Positions 8,253 through 15,871 of a stretch of 17,548 bases of DNA are shown one piece after another; within the stretch, counting starts at the first letter, position 1; every line of letters starts with the position of its first letter. The notes under the pieces were generated by a model. It made no database searches. It was not told the DNA's origin and saw only the letters and a list, made by a program, of their open reading frames with translations. The position numbers were made by a program, and so were the translations under genes. Source of the stretch: Robiginitomaculum sp. (lineage in GTDB: Bacteria; Pseudomonadota; Alphaproteobacteria; Caulobacterales; Maricaulaceae). The stretch is from assembly GCA_021647805.1 (NCBI GenBank), contig JAKITZ010000016.1, positions 1-17,548 of the forward strand, written 5' to 3'.

Positions 8253-10352
8253 TTATTTGCTCGCTTGCTCTCGTTGCTTGGCCAAAGCCTGTTCGACAAC
8301 TTTAGGAGTTAATATTTCCGGCAAGATCATCGGTTCGGGATTTACTGGCGAGTAAACCAGATAAAGCGGCACGCCCACTCGGCCAAACTTTGCCAGCTCA
8401 GAAGCGATACGATCATCTCTAGCTGTCCAGTCGGCAACCAGAAACGCCGCATTATATTTAGCAAATGTTTCTGCGGCTTTTTTGCCGGATAAAGAAGTGC
8501 GTTTGTTAAACTGACAGGTAACACACCATTCGGCGGTAAAATCGACAAACACCACTTTTCCCTCGTCTTGCAGACTTTGCACCAGTTCCGGCGACCAGCT
8601 TTGCGGCTTTAAGCCCGAAACATCACGATCGGCAAAGCCATTAAACACCATGATAATCGCAGCAATAAAGGCGATGCCAGCCATTATTTTACCAAATATC
8701 TTTCCCTTTAGTGACCAAAAAGCAAAAGCAATCAACAAGAACGCTATCAACATTGCAGCTATTGCAATCATGCCCTCAAGCGATCCTAATACCCAAACCA
8801 ACCAGATCGCCGCCCCGAACATTGGAAAGGCCATAAATTGATGAAACCTTTGCATCCAGGCTCCGGGCTTTGGCAATTTGCGTAACAAAGCAGGGTAAAA
8901 ACTAAGTAAGGTAAATGGTGCGGCAAAGCCCAGACCAAGGCTGGCAAATATCAATAATGACCCGGGCGCACTTTGAGTCAATGTATAGCCCATCGCCCAG
9001 CCCATCGCCGGCGCGGTACATGGCGAAGCAACTATTACTGCCAATACGCCGGTAAAAAACGCACCAGCATTACCATTGCCTTTGGTTAGCTTACTGCCAA
9101 TTCCTGTCCACTGCCCGCCAATTTGAAAAAGCCCGAGAAAGTTAAGACCTATGACAAAAAACAATACGGCTATTGCCGCGACAAATGGCGGATATTGTAG
9201 CTGAAACCCCCAACCGATTTGTTGGCCACCGGCTTTTAATGCCAATAATAAACCGCCCAGCAATAAAAACGAGACCAAAACACCTACGAGGAAAAACAAT
9301 CCGTGTTTTTTGATCTTTGCCGCCTCTTCATGCGCCGCCGAAACAAAGCCCATGACTTTCATCGACAAGACCGGAAACACACAAGGCATTAAGTTAAGCA
9401 AAACGCCGCCGATAAATGCCAATAACAATGCCAAAAGCAAACCGCCTTTGATGGCCTTCGGAGTAATTCGCAAATCCGGCGCCAGATCAAAACCAGTAGC
9501 AGCTGGTGCAAAGTTTTCGGTTAAGTTCACTGTCCATGCTTTGGCTGATCTACCCTCGCCAATTACCAAAACACCGTCTAGTGATTGTAACTTGTCCCGC
9601 TTGGCGCGAAAACCGGTTTTGCTCCATAAAGAAAACCCCTGTTCACCAAAGCTGGCAATTTGTGGATCGTTATGTTTGACCATTCCAATATCAACTGGAA
9701 AAAACCGCAAATATCTTTTGCCGCGTTTTATGTTGCTAACCGCGTCGCCAACAAAGCTAAACCGGATATGTTCACCACCAACCGTAAAGCCGCCTTGCAA
9801 TTGCTCGACAGGCAATATCGGTGGCAAACCAGCCAGTGCATTTTTGATACTTTTCCCATTAAACGGCATCTCTGCTGCGCCTTGATTAAGGGTCAGTTTA
9901 AGTATTGCGCCCTCTGGTATGCAAATGTCTTTACACACCAGCCAACTAGTATTGGCGGTAATGGTAATTGGGACACTGGCGTCGAAATCGGCCGTCGCGG
10001 TAAATGGTATCGGGTACAAGGTCTTGCCCTCATAACCATAATTGACCAGCTCGCCAAGATAAATTGCCTTTGGTGTCGGCCACATAATATCGCCAGCCAC
10101 CAAACCCGGTGGTAATTGCCATTTAATTTCTGTTGGCAGGCCGGCAGCACCGGGGTTGATCCAATAACTATGCCAATGCTCGCGCAAGTCCATTTCCAGT
10201 GCCAGATAAAACTTATCTCCAGCAGAAATGTTTTGACGCTCGCTAATCAGCGTTGCCTTGGCATTATCGGTTTGCACCACATTGGCTGGCGCAGCCATCG
10301 CTGTGGCGACGGGCATAACCAACAATAAAAACCCAATCAGTAACGAGCGCAC
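8253..10352 (-). CDS. dsbD: Protein-disulfide reductase DsbD/ScsB-like (periplasmic thiol-disulfide transporter)
   Basis: This 699-residue inner-membrane protein moves electrons from cytoplasmic thioredoxin to periplasmic thiol proteins. A signal peptide ends near ATAMA-AP (residue 20). The N-terminal periplasmic domain (about 30-280) contains VCKDIC with C140 and C144. The membrane domain (about 300-570) has the reactive cysteines in NLMPCVFP (C324) and ASPCTAP (C445). The C-terminal thioredoxin-like domain has DFTAEWCVTC (C610, C613) and a VPLYLVY strand. All three cysteine pairs are therefore present. The large N-terminal domain is closer to the ScsB/DsbD-like group than to compact E. coli DsbD. 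The start is GTG at 10352, supported by GGAG seven bases upstream; no ATG is closer to the signal peptide. It follows lysK in the same direction after a 101-base gap. Likely clients are cytochrome c maturation or disulfide isomerase proteins, which are not visible here. Confidence 0.92.
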   Translation of the reverse strand: MRSLLIGFLLLVMPVATAMAAPANVVQTDNAKATLISERQNISAGDKFYLALEMDLREHWHSYWINPGAAGLPTEIKWQLPPGLVAGDIMWPTPKAIYLGELVNYGYEGKTLYPIPFTATADFDASVPITITANTSWLVCKDICIPEGAILKLTLNQGAAEMPFNGKSIKNALAGLPPILPVEQLQGGFTVGGEHIRFSFVGDAVSNIKRGKRYLRFFPVDIGMVKHNDPQIASFGEQGFSLWSKTGFRAKRDKLQSLDGVLVIGEGRSAKAWTVNLTENFAPAATGFDLAPDLRITPKAIKGGLLLALLLAFIGGVLLNLMPCVFPVLSMKVMGFVSAAHEEAAKIKKHGLFFLVGVLVSFLLLGGLLLALKAGGQQIGWGFQLQYPPFVAAIAVLFFVIGLNFLGLFQIGGQWTGIGSKLTKGNGNAGAFFTGVLAVIVASPCTAPAMGWAMGYTLTQSAPGSLLIFASLGLGFAAPFTLLSFYPALLRKLPKPGAWMQRFHQFMAFPMFGAAIWLVWVLGSLEGMIAIAAMLIAFLLIAFAFWSLKGKIFGKIMAGIAFIAAIIMVFNGFADRDVSGLKPQSWSPELVQSLQDEGKVVFVDFTAEWCVTCQFNKRTSLSGKKAAETFAKYNAAFLVADWTARDDRIASELAKFGRVGVPLYLVYSPVNPEPMILPEILTPKVVEQALAKQREQASK

Positions 10353-10453
10353 TTAAATACTCCACTATAAACGGCAAACAAATTTCGTCTCTTTTACACT
10401 AGCCAATCAATAGCGCCAGACACCTCGCGCAACTGTGATCGAACAGGTTTTTC

Positions 10454-12040
10454 CTAAACCAATTTTTCATCCAAAGCTTTCTGGATCAATTCAATAGTTT
10501 CTTCACGGCCAAAAATTGCCACAAATGATCCAAATCTTGGGCCGGAACTTTGCCCCAACAACACCTCGTACAAAGCCTTAAACCAGTCACGCAGGTTTTC
10601 AAACCCTGCCGCTTTGCCGGCGGCAAACACTTCTGACTGAATTATTTGGCCGTCATTTTCACCCGGTTGCAAAGCAGATAATCTCTTTAACAAATCTTCT
10701 AAACCAGAGCGTTCTTGTGTCGTGGCCAATCGGTATTTTTTCGTTGGCCGAACGAAATCATTAAAATAGGCAATCGCATAACCAGCCAACTGATCCAGCA
10801 AAGGGTGGGATTTAGCATCGGCATCAGGCAAGTAGCGCGAGATAAACCCCCACATTTGCTGTTTGTTTTCTGCCGAAGCCACTGATGCCAGATTGAGTAA
10901 TAAAGAAAACGAAATTGGTGAGTTGCTCGAAGGCGGATTGCCATTGTGGATATGCCAAACCGGATTACCTAGCTTGGCTTTGTCATCTTGATCCGCATAG
11001 GCGTTCAAATGTTGCAAATATTCGTCGGTGTTTTTGGGAATTACATCAAAAAATAATTTTTTTGCGGTTTTAGGTTTCTGATACATGAAATGTGACAAGC
11101 TTTGCGGCAAGCCATACTTCAACCATTCTTCAACCGATAAGCCATTGCCTTTTGATTTGGAAATTTTCTCGGAGTTTTCGTCCAAAAATAACTCATAGTT
11201 AAACCCGTCCGGTGGAGTACCACCCAAAGCCCGGCAAATTTTCGAGGACTGATGTACCGATTCAATTAGATCCTTACCAGACATCTCATAATCAACATTA
11301 AGCGCCGTCCACCGCAAAGCCCAATCCGGCTTCCATTGAACTTTTACATTACCGCCAGTTACCGGTACTTCCTTTTTTTGACCATCAACATCTTCAAATG
11401 TAATGGTTCCAGCTTTAACATCACGCGCCAAAGTCGGCACTTGTAGAACATGCCCATTTATCGGGCTTATCGGCAAAAACGGCGAATATGTTGCCTGACG
11501 AACACCGCCAAGGCTGGGCAACATAATGGCCATTACCTTATCAAACCGCTCCAGCATTGTTGTCAAAGCCTGATCAAACCTGCCTGTTTGATAATAATCG
11601 CTTGAAGAAGCAAATTCGTAATCAAAGCCAAATTGATCCAGAAATGCACAAAGGCGTGCATTATTATGAGCAGCCAAGCTCTCATGAGTACCAAAAGGAT
11701 CAGGTACTTTTGATAATGGCAACCCCAAATGTTGCTCAAGCATTTCTTGCTGTGGTAAATTCGTAGGTACTTTGCGAAACCCGTCCATATCATCGGAAAA
11801 AGCAATTAACCGCGTATTATATGCGCCATCACTCATTACCTCAAAAGCATGACGAACCATCGATGTTCGCGCCACTTCGCCAAAAGTACCAATATGCGGC
11901 AGGCCAGAAGGCCCATAACCGGTTTGAAATACAACCTCGCCACTGCTTCGCCCTTGCCTGGCCAGGCGCTTTAAGAGCAAACGCGCCTGCTCAAACGGCC
12001 ATGCTTTATGGTTATTAGCTAAAGACGTAAGTTCACTCAT
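10454..12040 (-). CDS. lysK: Lysyl-tRNA synthetase, class I
   Basis: This enzyme attaches lysine to tRNA-Lys in the cytoplasm. It is the class I (Rossmann-fold) form found in archaea, alphaproteobacteria and some others, unrelated to the class II LysS of E. coli. The HIGH-type motif GLPHIGT is near residues 46-52 and KISKSKG is at about 292-298 (numbering from the ATG). The protein is 528 residues, the usual length. A TTG at 12046 would add two residues (LK), but the ATG at 12040 has GAAGAG nine bases upstream and gives MSELTSLANN, so I prefer it. It is divergent from the TipF-like gene across 173 bases, which must hold both promoters, and is co-directional with dsbD downstream. The family assignment is secure; some databases use the symbol lysS. 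Confidence 0.95.
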   Translation of the reverse strand: MSELTSLANNHKAWPFEQARLLLKRLARQGRSSGEVVFQTGYGPSGLPHIGTFGEVARTSMVRHAFEVMSDGAYNTRLIAFSDDMDGFRKVPTNLPQQEMLEQHLGLPLSKVPDPFGTHESLAAHNNARLCAFLDQFGFDYEFASSSDYYQTGRFDQALTTMLERFDKVMAIMLPSLGGVRQATYSPFLPISPINGHVLQVPTLARDVKAGTITFEDVDGQKKEVPVTGGNVKVQWKPDWALRWTALNVDYEMSGKDLIESVHQSSKICRALGGTPPDGFNYELFLDENSEKISKSKGNGLSVEEWLKYGLPQSLSHFMYQKPKTAKKLFFDVIPKNTDEYLQHLNAYADQDDKAKLGNPVWHIHNGNPPSSNSPISFSLLLNLASVASAENKQQMWGFISRYLPDADAKSHPLLDQLAGYAIAYFNDFVRPTKKYRLATTQERSGLEDLLKRLSALQPGENDGQIIQSEVFAAGKAAGFENLRDWFKALYEVLLGQSSGPRFGSFVAIFGREETIELIQKALDEKLV

Positions 12041-12213
12041 TTTCAAATTCTCTTCATTTAACTTAACCTCGCCTAACCAAATGCGGATAAACGGTCAAGA
12101 AAGCAAACTATTTATATTGCAGTTCTTACCCCTGAAACACAAAAAATTAACATCTTGGAAACCATGATCGGGTGAGTTTATAGCAACTTTGTTTTATCAC
12201 GCTGGAACCAATA

Positions 12214-13452
12214 ATGGGTAGATATACCACAATTATGTTTGCCGCCATTTATGGCTTGCTGGCAATAGTCACATCTTTGGCTCTGTATCGGGTTATGGAT
12301 GTAAGTATTGCCTATGCTGCGGCTATGGGCGCTTTGATATTTTTAAGTGCCACACAAGCCCATGCTTTTGCGGCTCGAAAAATTGAAACTAAAGAGATAA
12401 AAACCAGTATCGATAATTTACGACAATCAAACTTTGAGCTTTCGGTCAAATTAGACGATGCTTATGAGGAACTGTCCGGGCTTTCGTCGTTAGTCAAAGA
12501 AGAAAGCATTCACCGCAACCATGCTATTGTCTCTGAAGTACAAGTAATTGAACAAATGATTGAAACAATGGGCGATGACTTTAACACTCGGCTAGCGGAA
12601 ACAGCACGAGTTGGAGCTGCTAAACTTGATCAGGTGCAAGGTACTGATGATAAGCACTTAATGCTAACCCTAGTAAGAGAGGCTTTGGAGGCCGGACGAG
12701 TTGAGCTGCACTTACAGCCGATTGTCTCATTACCGCAACGCAAAATCTACTATTATGAAAGCTTCACCAGACTGCGCGATCATGAAAACAATGTGATTAT
12801 GCCGGCGGATTTTATCAAAGTTGCCGAACCAGCGGGATTGATATCAGTGGTTGATAATTTGCTATTGTTTCGTTGTGTGCAAATTGTCCGTCGCTTAACC
12901 CAAAAAGATCGGCGCATTGGAATTGTCTGTAATATATCGCCGCACTCATTAGGTGATGAAGAGTTTTTCCCGCAATTCCTTGATTTTATGCGTAAGAACT
13001 CTGATCTTGCCGGATCATTGGTTTTCGAGATCGGGCAAAAAGAGTTTACCGAACGCTCGGTCACCGAAGCTCGCAATATGTCTAGGCTAGCAGACTTTGG
13101 CTTTAGGTTTTCGATAGACAAGGTTCAAACCATGGATTTTGATCTAGCTGATATGAAACGAGCCGGTGTTAAATTCCTAAAAGTCAGTGCCGAGATGTTA
13201 TTAACCGCAATACATTCATCAACTGGCGGCGCATTACCTGCTGCTCCGGATATTCGAGTAGAAGACATGGTTCCATACTTGGCCGGCTTTGGTATCGAGT
13301 TGATCGGCGAAAAGGTCGAAGACGAAGCCAGCGTAGTTGAATTGCTAGAGATCAATACCAGCTATGCACAAGGTCACTTGTTCGGAACACCAAGACCGAT
13401 TCGCGAAGAGTTTCTTGAAGAAGCCGACGAGCCGTTAAAAATGGCCAGTTAA
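12214..13452 (+). CDS. tipF: TipF-like degenerate EAL-domain protein (probable c-di-GMP effector for flagellum assembly)
   Basis: The protein has 412 residues: two N-terminal membrane segments (about 8-26 and 32-50), a charged helical or coiled-coil stretch (about 55-130), and an EAL domain (about 148-400). The EAL signature is altered to ESF (E182) in YYYESFTRLRD. N240 (CNIS), E272 (VFEIG) and E366 (GEKVE) remain, but the DDFG loop reads IDKVQ (D302, K303), losing the second aspartate. QGHLFGTPRP ends the domain normally. The architecture and degenerate site match TipF of Caulobacter, a c-di-GMP-binding protein that helps place the polar flagellum, rather than an active phosphodiesterase. 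No flagellar genes lie nearby. A weak GGAA lies before the ATG. A strong terminator follows 100 bases after the stop. Confidence 0.75.
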   Translation: MGRYTTIMFAAIYGLLAIVTSLALYRVMDVSIAYAAAMGALIFLSATQAHAFAARKIETKEIKTSIDNLRQSNFELSVKLDDAYEELSGLSSLVKEESIHRNHAIVSEVQVIEQMIETMGDDFNTRLAETARVGAAKLDQVQGTDDKHLMLTLVREALEAGRVELHLQPIVSLPQRKIYYYESFTRLRDHENNVIMPADFIKVAEPAGLISVVDNLLLFRCVQIVRRLTQKDRRIGIVCNISPHSLGDEEFFPQFLDFMRKNSDLAGSLVFEIGQKEFTERSVTEARNMSRLADFGFRFSIDKVQTMDFDLADMKRAGVKFLKVSAEMLLTAIHSSTGGALPAAPDIRVEDMVPYLAGFGIELIGEKVEDEASVVELLEINTSYAQGHLFGTPRPIREEFLEEADEPLKMAS

Positions 13453-13553
13453 ATCAGCTGTATCAAATTACTACACATTACAACTGGCATGGCTTTTGCT
13501 ATCATATTAACTGAATGAAAGCGTGTTTCGCTACATTCTCCATTGCACCGAAT

Positions 13554-13589
13554 AAAAAGCTCCTTGTTGTAACGACAAGGAGCTTTTTT
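13554..13589 (+). terminator. Strong rho-independent terminator
   Basis: AAAAAGCTCCTTGT and ACAAGGAGCTTTTT form a perfect 14-base stem around the loop TGTAACG, followed by further T. The A-run on the left makes it potentially bidirectional. It lies about 100 bases after the TipF-like stop and upstream of the acyl-CoA synthetase, so it separates these units. Confidence 0.9.
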
Positions 13590-13659
13590 CTTGCCGATTA
13601 TGTTTGACCGAATCAGTTGGCAGCCGCTAGCTTGATATTTGTGATCCATCAATTTAACC

Positions 13660-13698
13660 AAAAACCGGTTCCCACTTTTTGGGTCGATGAAGTATAAT
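13660..13698 (+). promoter_or_regulatory. AAAAACCGGTTCCCACTTTT element upstream of the acyl-CoA synthetase, ending in TATAAT
   Basis: This element combines the core of the tandem hairpins at 2464-2583 (AAAACCGGTTCCCACTTTT) with the GGGTCGATG...GTATA tail found at 2587-2612. A TATAAT hexamer is at 13693-13698, only 19 bases before the likely ATG at 13717, so it may be a -10 box with a short leader or part of a repeat with no promoter role. ACCGGT is palindromic and could bind a dimeric regulator. Similar strings occur, as I recall, between genes in other alphaproteobacteria. Confidence 0.45.
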
Positions 13699-13716
13699 AA
13701 TGAGAAGTTGAACCTA

Positions 13717-14310
13717 ATGAACCCATTTTCCAGCATACGACGTGAATTTAATTTTATCCGCACCATGTTGGGTACATTAAAAAAAATATCACATATTGAT
13801 CCGAGCTCAAACTTTCTAATAACCGACGAATTAGAACAAATAATAGACCAACACGAAAACCGGCTGGCTTTTATTTGTGGGGGTCAAAAATGGACTTATG
13901 GGGAATTTGACGCTTATGCCAATCGGGTGGCTAATTGGGCGGTAAGTGCCGGCTTTACCCCCGGTGATACTTTGGCTCTTTTTTCACGCAATAGACTAGA
14001 GTATGTGGCCATCTGGTTTGGCTTGTCCAAAGCTGGAGTATATGCAGCTTTGGTCAATGACCTGCTTACTGGCAAAGGCTTGGCTCATTGTTTATCTGTT
14101 GCCGATAGCAAAGCAGTATTATGCGAGCCAGAACTGATTAAAATCGCTAAATCAGCAATGAAGCACTTGCCAGAAAAATTACCGCTGTGGACGTTTGATG
14201 GCGAAGACCACGCCGAAAAAGACTTCGATGCCGCAATAAATGCCAGCCATGACACCCGCCCCGATCGCAGTTTACGTGCTGGTATCCAAGCTCGTGATAC
14301 ATTGCTTTAA
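13717..14310 (+). CDS. Acyl-CoA synthetase, N-terminal fragment
   Basis: The fragment has 197 residues from the preferred ATG at 13717 to the TAA. It holds the N-terminal subdomain of the adenylate-forming fold: the RREFNFIRTMLGTLKKI opening, a QKWTYGEFDAYANRVANWA segment, and the NRLEYVAIWFGLSKAGVYAA stretch typical of FATP/FadD6 proteins. It ends just before the ATP-binding signature, so alone it should have no ligase activity. It probably represents half of the broken gene described above rather than an independent protein. Confidence 0.5.
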   Translation: MNPFSSIRREFNFIRTMLGTLKKISHIDPSSNFLITDELEQIIDQHENRLAFICGGQKWTYGEFDAYANRVANWAVSAGFTPGDTLALFSRNRLEYVAIWFGLSKAGVYAALVNDLLTGKGLAHCLSVADSKAVLCEPELIKIAKSAMKHLPEKLPLWTFDGEDHAEKDFDAAINASHDTRPDRSLRAGIQARDTLL

Positions 14311-15510
14311 ATGTTCACATCGGGCACAACGGGCCTACCAACATCAGTCAAAGTCTCACACGTTCGTGCCCAGCGTTACGCCCACAGTTTTAGTGCGGCA
14401 ATGGGTGCAAAAAAGACCGACCGCATGATGATGGTATTGCCATTATACCATGCAACTGGTGGCCTTTGCGGTGTTGGCACTGCCTTGATGAATGGCGGCG
14501 CATTGATCATTGAAAGATCATTCTCGGCACGGAATTTTTGGGAAACCGCCTATCGTAACAAAGCCACTTTGTTTACTTATGTTGGTGAAATATGTCGTTT
14601 CTTGATCAATACCAAACCCGGAAAATTTGACAAAAAACATAAAATCCGCGCCATGCTAGGTAATGGCTTGCGCCCGGAGGTTTGGATAGAGTTCAAGCAA
14701 CGGTTCGGCGTTAAAACTATCGCCGAGTTCTATGGGGCGACCGAGGGTAATGTTGGCTTAATGAACGCCGATGGCAAAGTAGGTGCTATGGGACGCATTC
14801 CATGGTATGTGAAAAAAGCCTTTAATCTGGAACTGGTGGAACATAATTTTGAAACCGGAGAAGTAGTTCGCGGAAAAGACGGGTTTTGTCAGCCAGTAAA
14901 AGCCGGCATCACCGGTGAGGCCATTGGCCGAATTGATCCTAATGATCCACGGTTTTTATTTGAAGGTTATGGCAATGCTAAGGACACCAAGAAAAAAATA
15001 CTGACCGATGTTTTCGAAAAAGGTGATCGTTATTTTCGTACTGGCGATCTAATGAGAAGAGACCGTCACGCCTATTATTATTTTGTCGATCGGATCGGTG
15101 ATACTTTTCGCTGGATGGCACAAAATGTTGCCACTGGTGAAGTGGCCGCAGTTTTAAGCAGTTTTGCTGGTATGCAATTGGCCAATGTCTATGGGGTAAA
15201 AGTTCCAAAATACGATGGCAGAGCTGGCATGGCGGCTTTGTCGATTGATGGTGTGCTTGATGGCAAGGCTTTATATAGCCATTTACAAGAAAACCTTCCG
15301 GTTTATGCAAGGCCATTGTTTTTGCGGCTGGTTAAAAATGCCGAAACCACCGGGACTTACAAGTTCAAAAAAACCGAACTTGTGGCTGATGGTTTTTCCC
15401 TAAGCAAAATCAAGGATCCATTGTTTATTATCGATAACGCCAACCAAGATTATATACCTCTAACCAAAAAAATTGAACAGGATATAATCGCCGGGTCATA
15501 TCGTTTCTAG
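14311..15510 (+). CDS. Acyl-CoA synthetase, C-terminal fragment
   Basis: The fragment has 399 residues from an ATG that directly follows the TAA (TTTAAATG), so termination-reinitiation is conceivable, but no Shine-Dalgarno sequence is seen. It contains the P-loop MFTSGTTGLPTSVKVSH, the EFYGATEGNVGLMN motif, the YFRTGDLMRRD acyl-adenylate motif and the C-terminal TGTYKFKKTELVADGF segment. Two signature positions differ from the family: GLPT instead of GLPK, and DTFRWMAQNVAT where relatives have a form like RWKGENVAT. These changes suggest weakened or altered function. It precedes a small unknown gene and an esterase in the same direction. Confidence 0.55.
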   Translation: MFTSGTTGLPTSVKVSHVRAQRYAHSFSAAMGAKKTDRMMMVLPLYHATGGLCGVGTALMNGGALIIERSFSARNFWETAYRNKATLFTYVGEICRFLINTKPGKFDKKHKIRAMLGNGLRPEVWIEFKQRFGVKTIAEFYGATEGNVGLMNADGKVGAMGRIPWYVKKAFNLELVEHNFETGEVVRGKDGFCQPVKAGITGEAIGRIDPNDPRFLFEGYGNAKDTKKKILTDVFEKGDRYFRTGDLMRRDRHAYYYFVDRIGDTFRWMAQNVATGEVAAVLSSFAGMQLANVYGVKVPKYDGRAGMAALSIDGVLDGKALYSHLQENLPVYARPLFLRLVKNAETTGTYKFKKTELVADGFSLSKIKDPLFIIDNANQDYIPLTKKIEQDIIAGSYRF

Positions 15511-15625
15511 CGGAGATTTTTGCCGAGCTTCTCACCTTGGAAGGTCATATTTGTTCAATAAAAACAACACCTAATAACTGGCCTAGGGCTTGCTAGTTCT
15601 TCTTCTATAATTCAAGGAGAGCTAA

Positions 15626-15847
15626 ATGCCCGCAACAAATATTACCGCTGATGAATTACGCAAAATCGCCTGGATACTGGTCGAACGTCACGGCAATGAC
15701 GCATTTGACATGACCGCAATAGCTATTGCGCAAATGCGTGAAGTTGGCGATCAACGGCGCATCAACGCTTGGCAAGCTTTACAATCGGTGATCGCCGATG
15801 CACTTGGCGGTCATTTACAAAAAACCAAACAAATAACTTTGCACTAA
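15626..15847 (+). CDS. Small hypothetical protein, 73 residues
   Basis: AAGGAG six bases before the ATG is one of the best ribosome-binding sites in the window and supports a real gene. The product is soluble, with no signal peptide, no cysteines and mixed charge: helix-prone ITADELRKIAWILVERHGND, then AIAIAQMREVGDQRRINAWQ and ALQSVIADAL. The layout resembles small alphaproteobacterial proteins of about 70 residues (DUF6961-like) that I cannot confirm without a search. It lies 115 bases after the acyl-CoA synthetase and 24 bases before the esterase, so it is probably cotranscribed with the latter. No function is known. Confidence 0.75.
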   Translation: MPATNITADELRKIAWILVERHGNDAFDMTAIAIAQMREVGDQRRINAWQALQSVIADALGGHLQKTKQITLH

Positions 15848-15871
15848 TCCCCGCAAAGCATAAGATCATCT

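Larger units (their letters stand above)
13717..15510 (+). pseudogene. Long-chain acyl-CoA synthetase (FATP/FadD6-like), interrupted by an in-frame TAA
   Basis: Read through a single TAA at 14308-14310, this is one continuous frame of about 597 codons, the normal length for a FATP-type acyl-CoA synthetase, which activates fatty acids with ATP and CoA. The stop falls within the first AMP-binding signature, where relatives have a residue such as Tyr (L-Y-I-Y-T-S-G-T-T-G against L-L-stop-M-F-T-S-G-T-T-G). One base change from TAT or TAC would explain it. No frameshift is seen. The start at 13717 (MNPFSSIRREFNF) has GAGAAG nine bases upstream and matches how such proteins begin; an in-frame ATG at 13687 lies inside the repeat element and is unlikely. 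This could be a true recent pseudogene, two translated fragments, or a sequencing error. Confidence 0.75.

Noticed and set aside
8098..8355. Open frame of 85 codons on the plus strand
   Set aside because: It runs through a palindromic intergenic repeat and then overlaps the 3' end of dsbD antisense. There is no ribosome-binding site and no recognisable protein.
9310..9885. Open frame of 191 codons antisense to dsbD
   Set aside because: Its composition is that of a shadow frame. dsbD on the other strand has full domain and cysteine-motif support across this stretch.
13687..13716. Earlier ATG for the acyl-CoA synthetase
   Set aside because: It lies within the dispersed repeat (GTCGATGAAG) and has no Shine-Dalgarno sequence. 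The ATG at 13717 has GAGAAG upstream and gives a family-like N-terminus.
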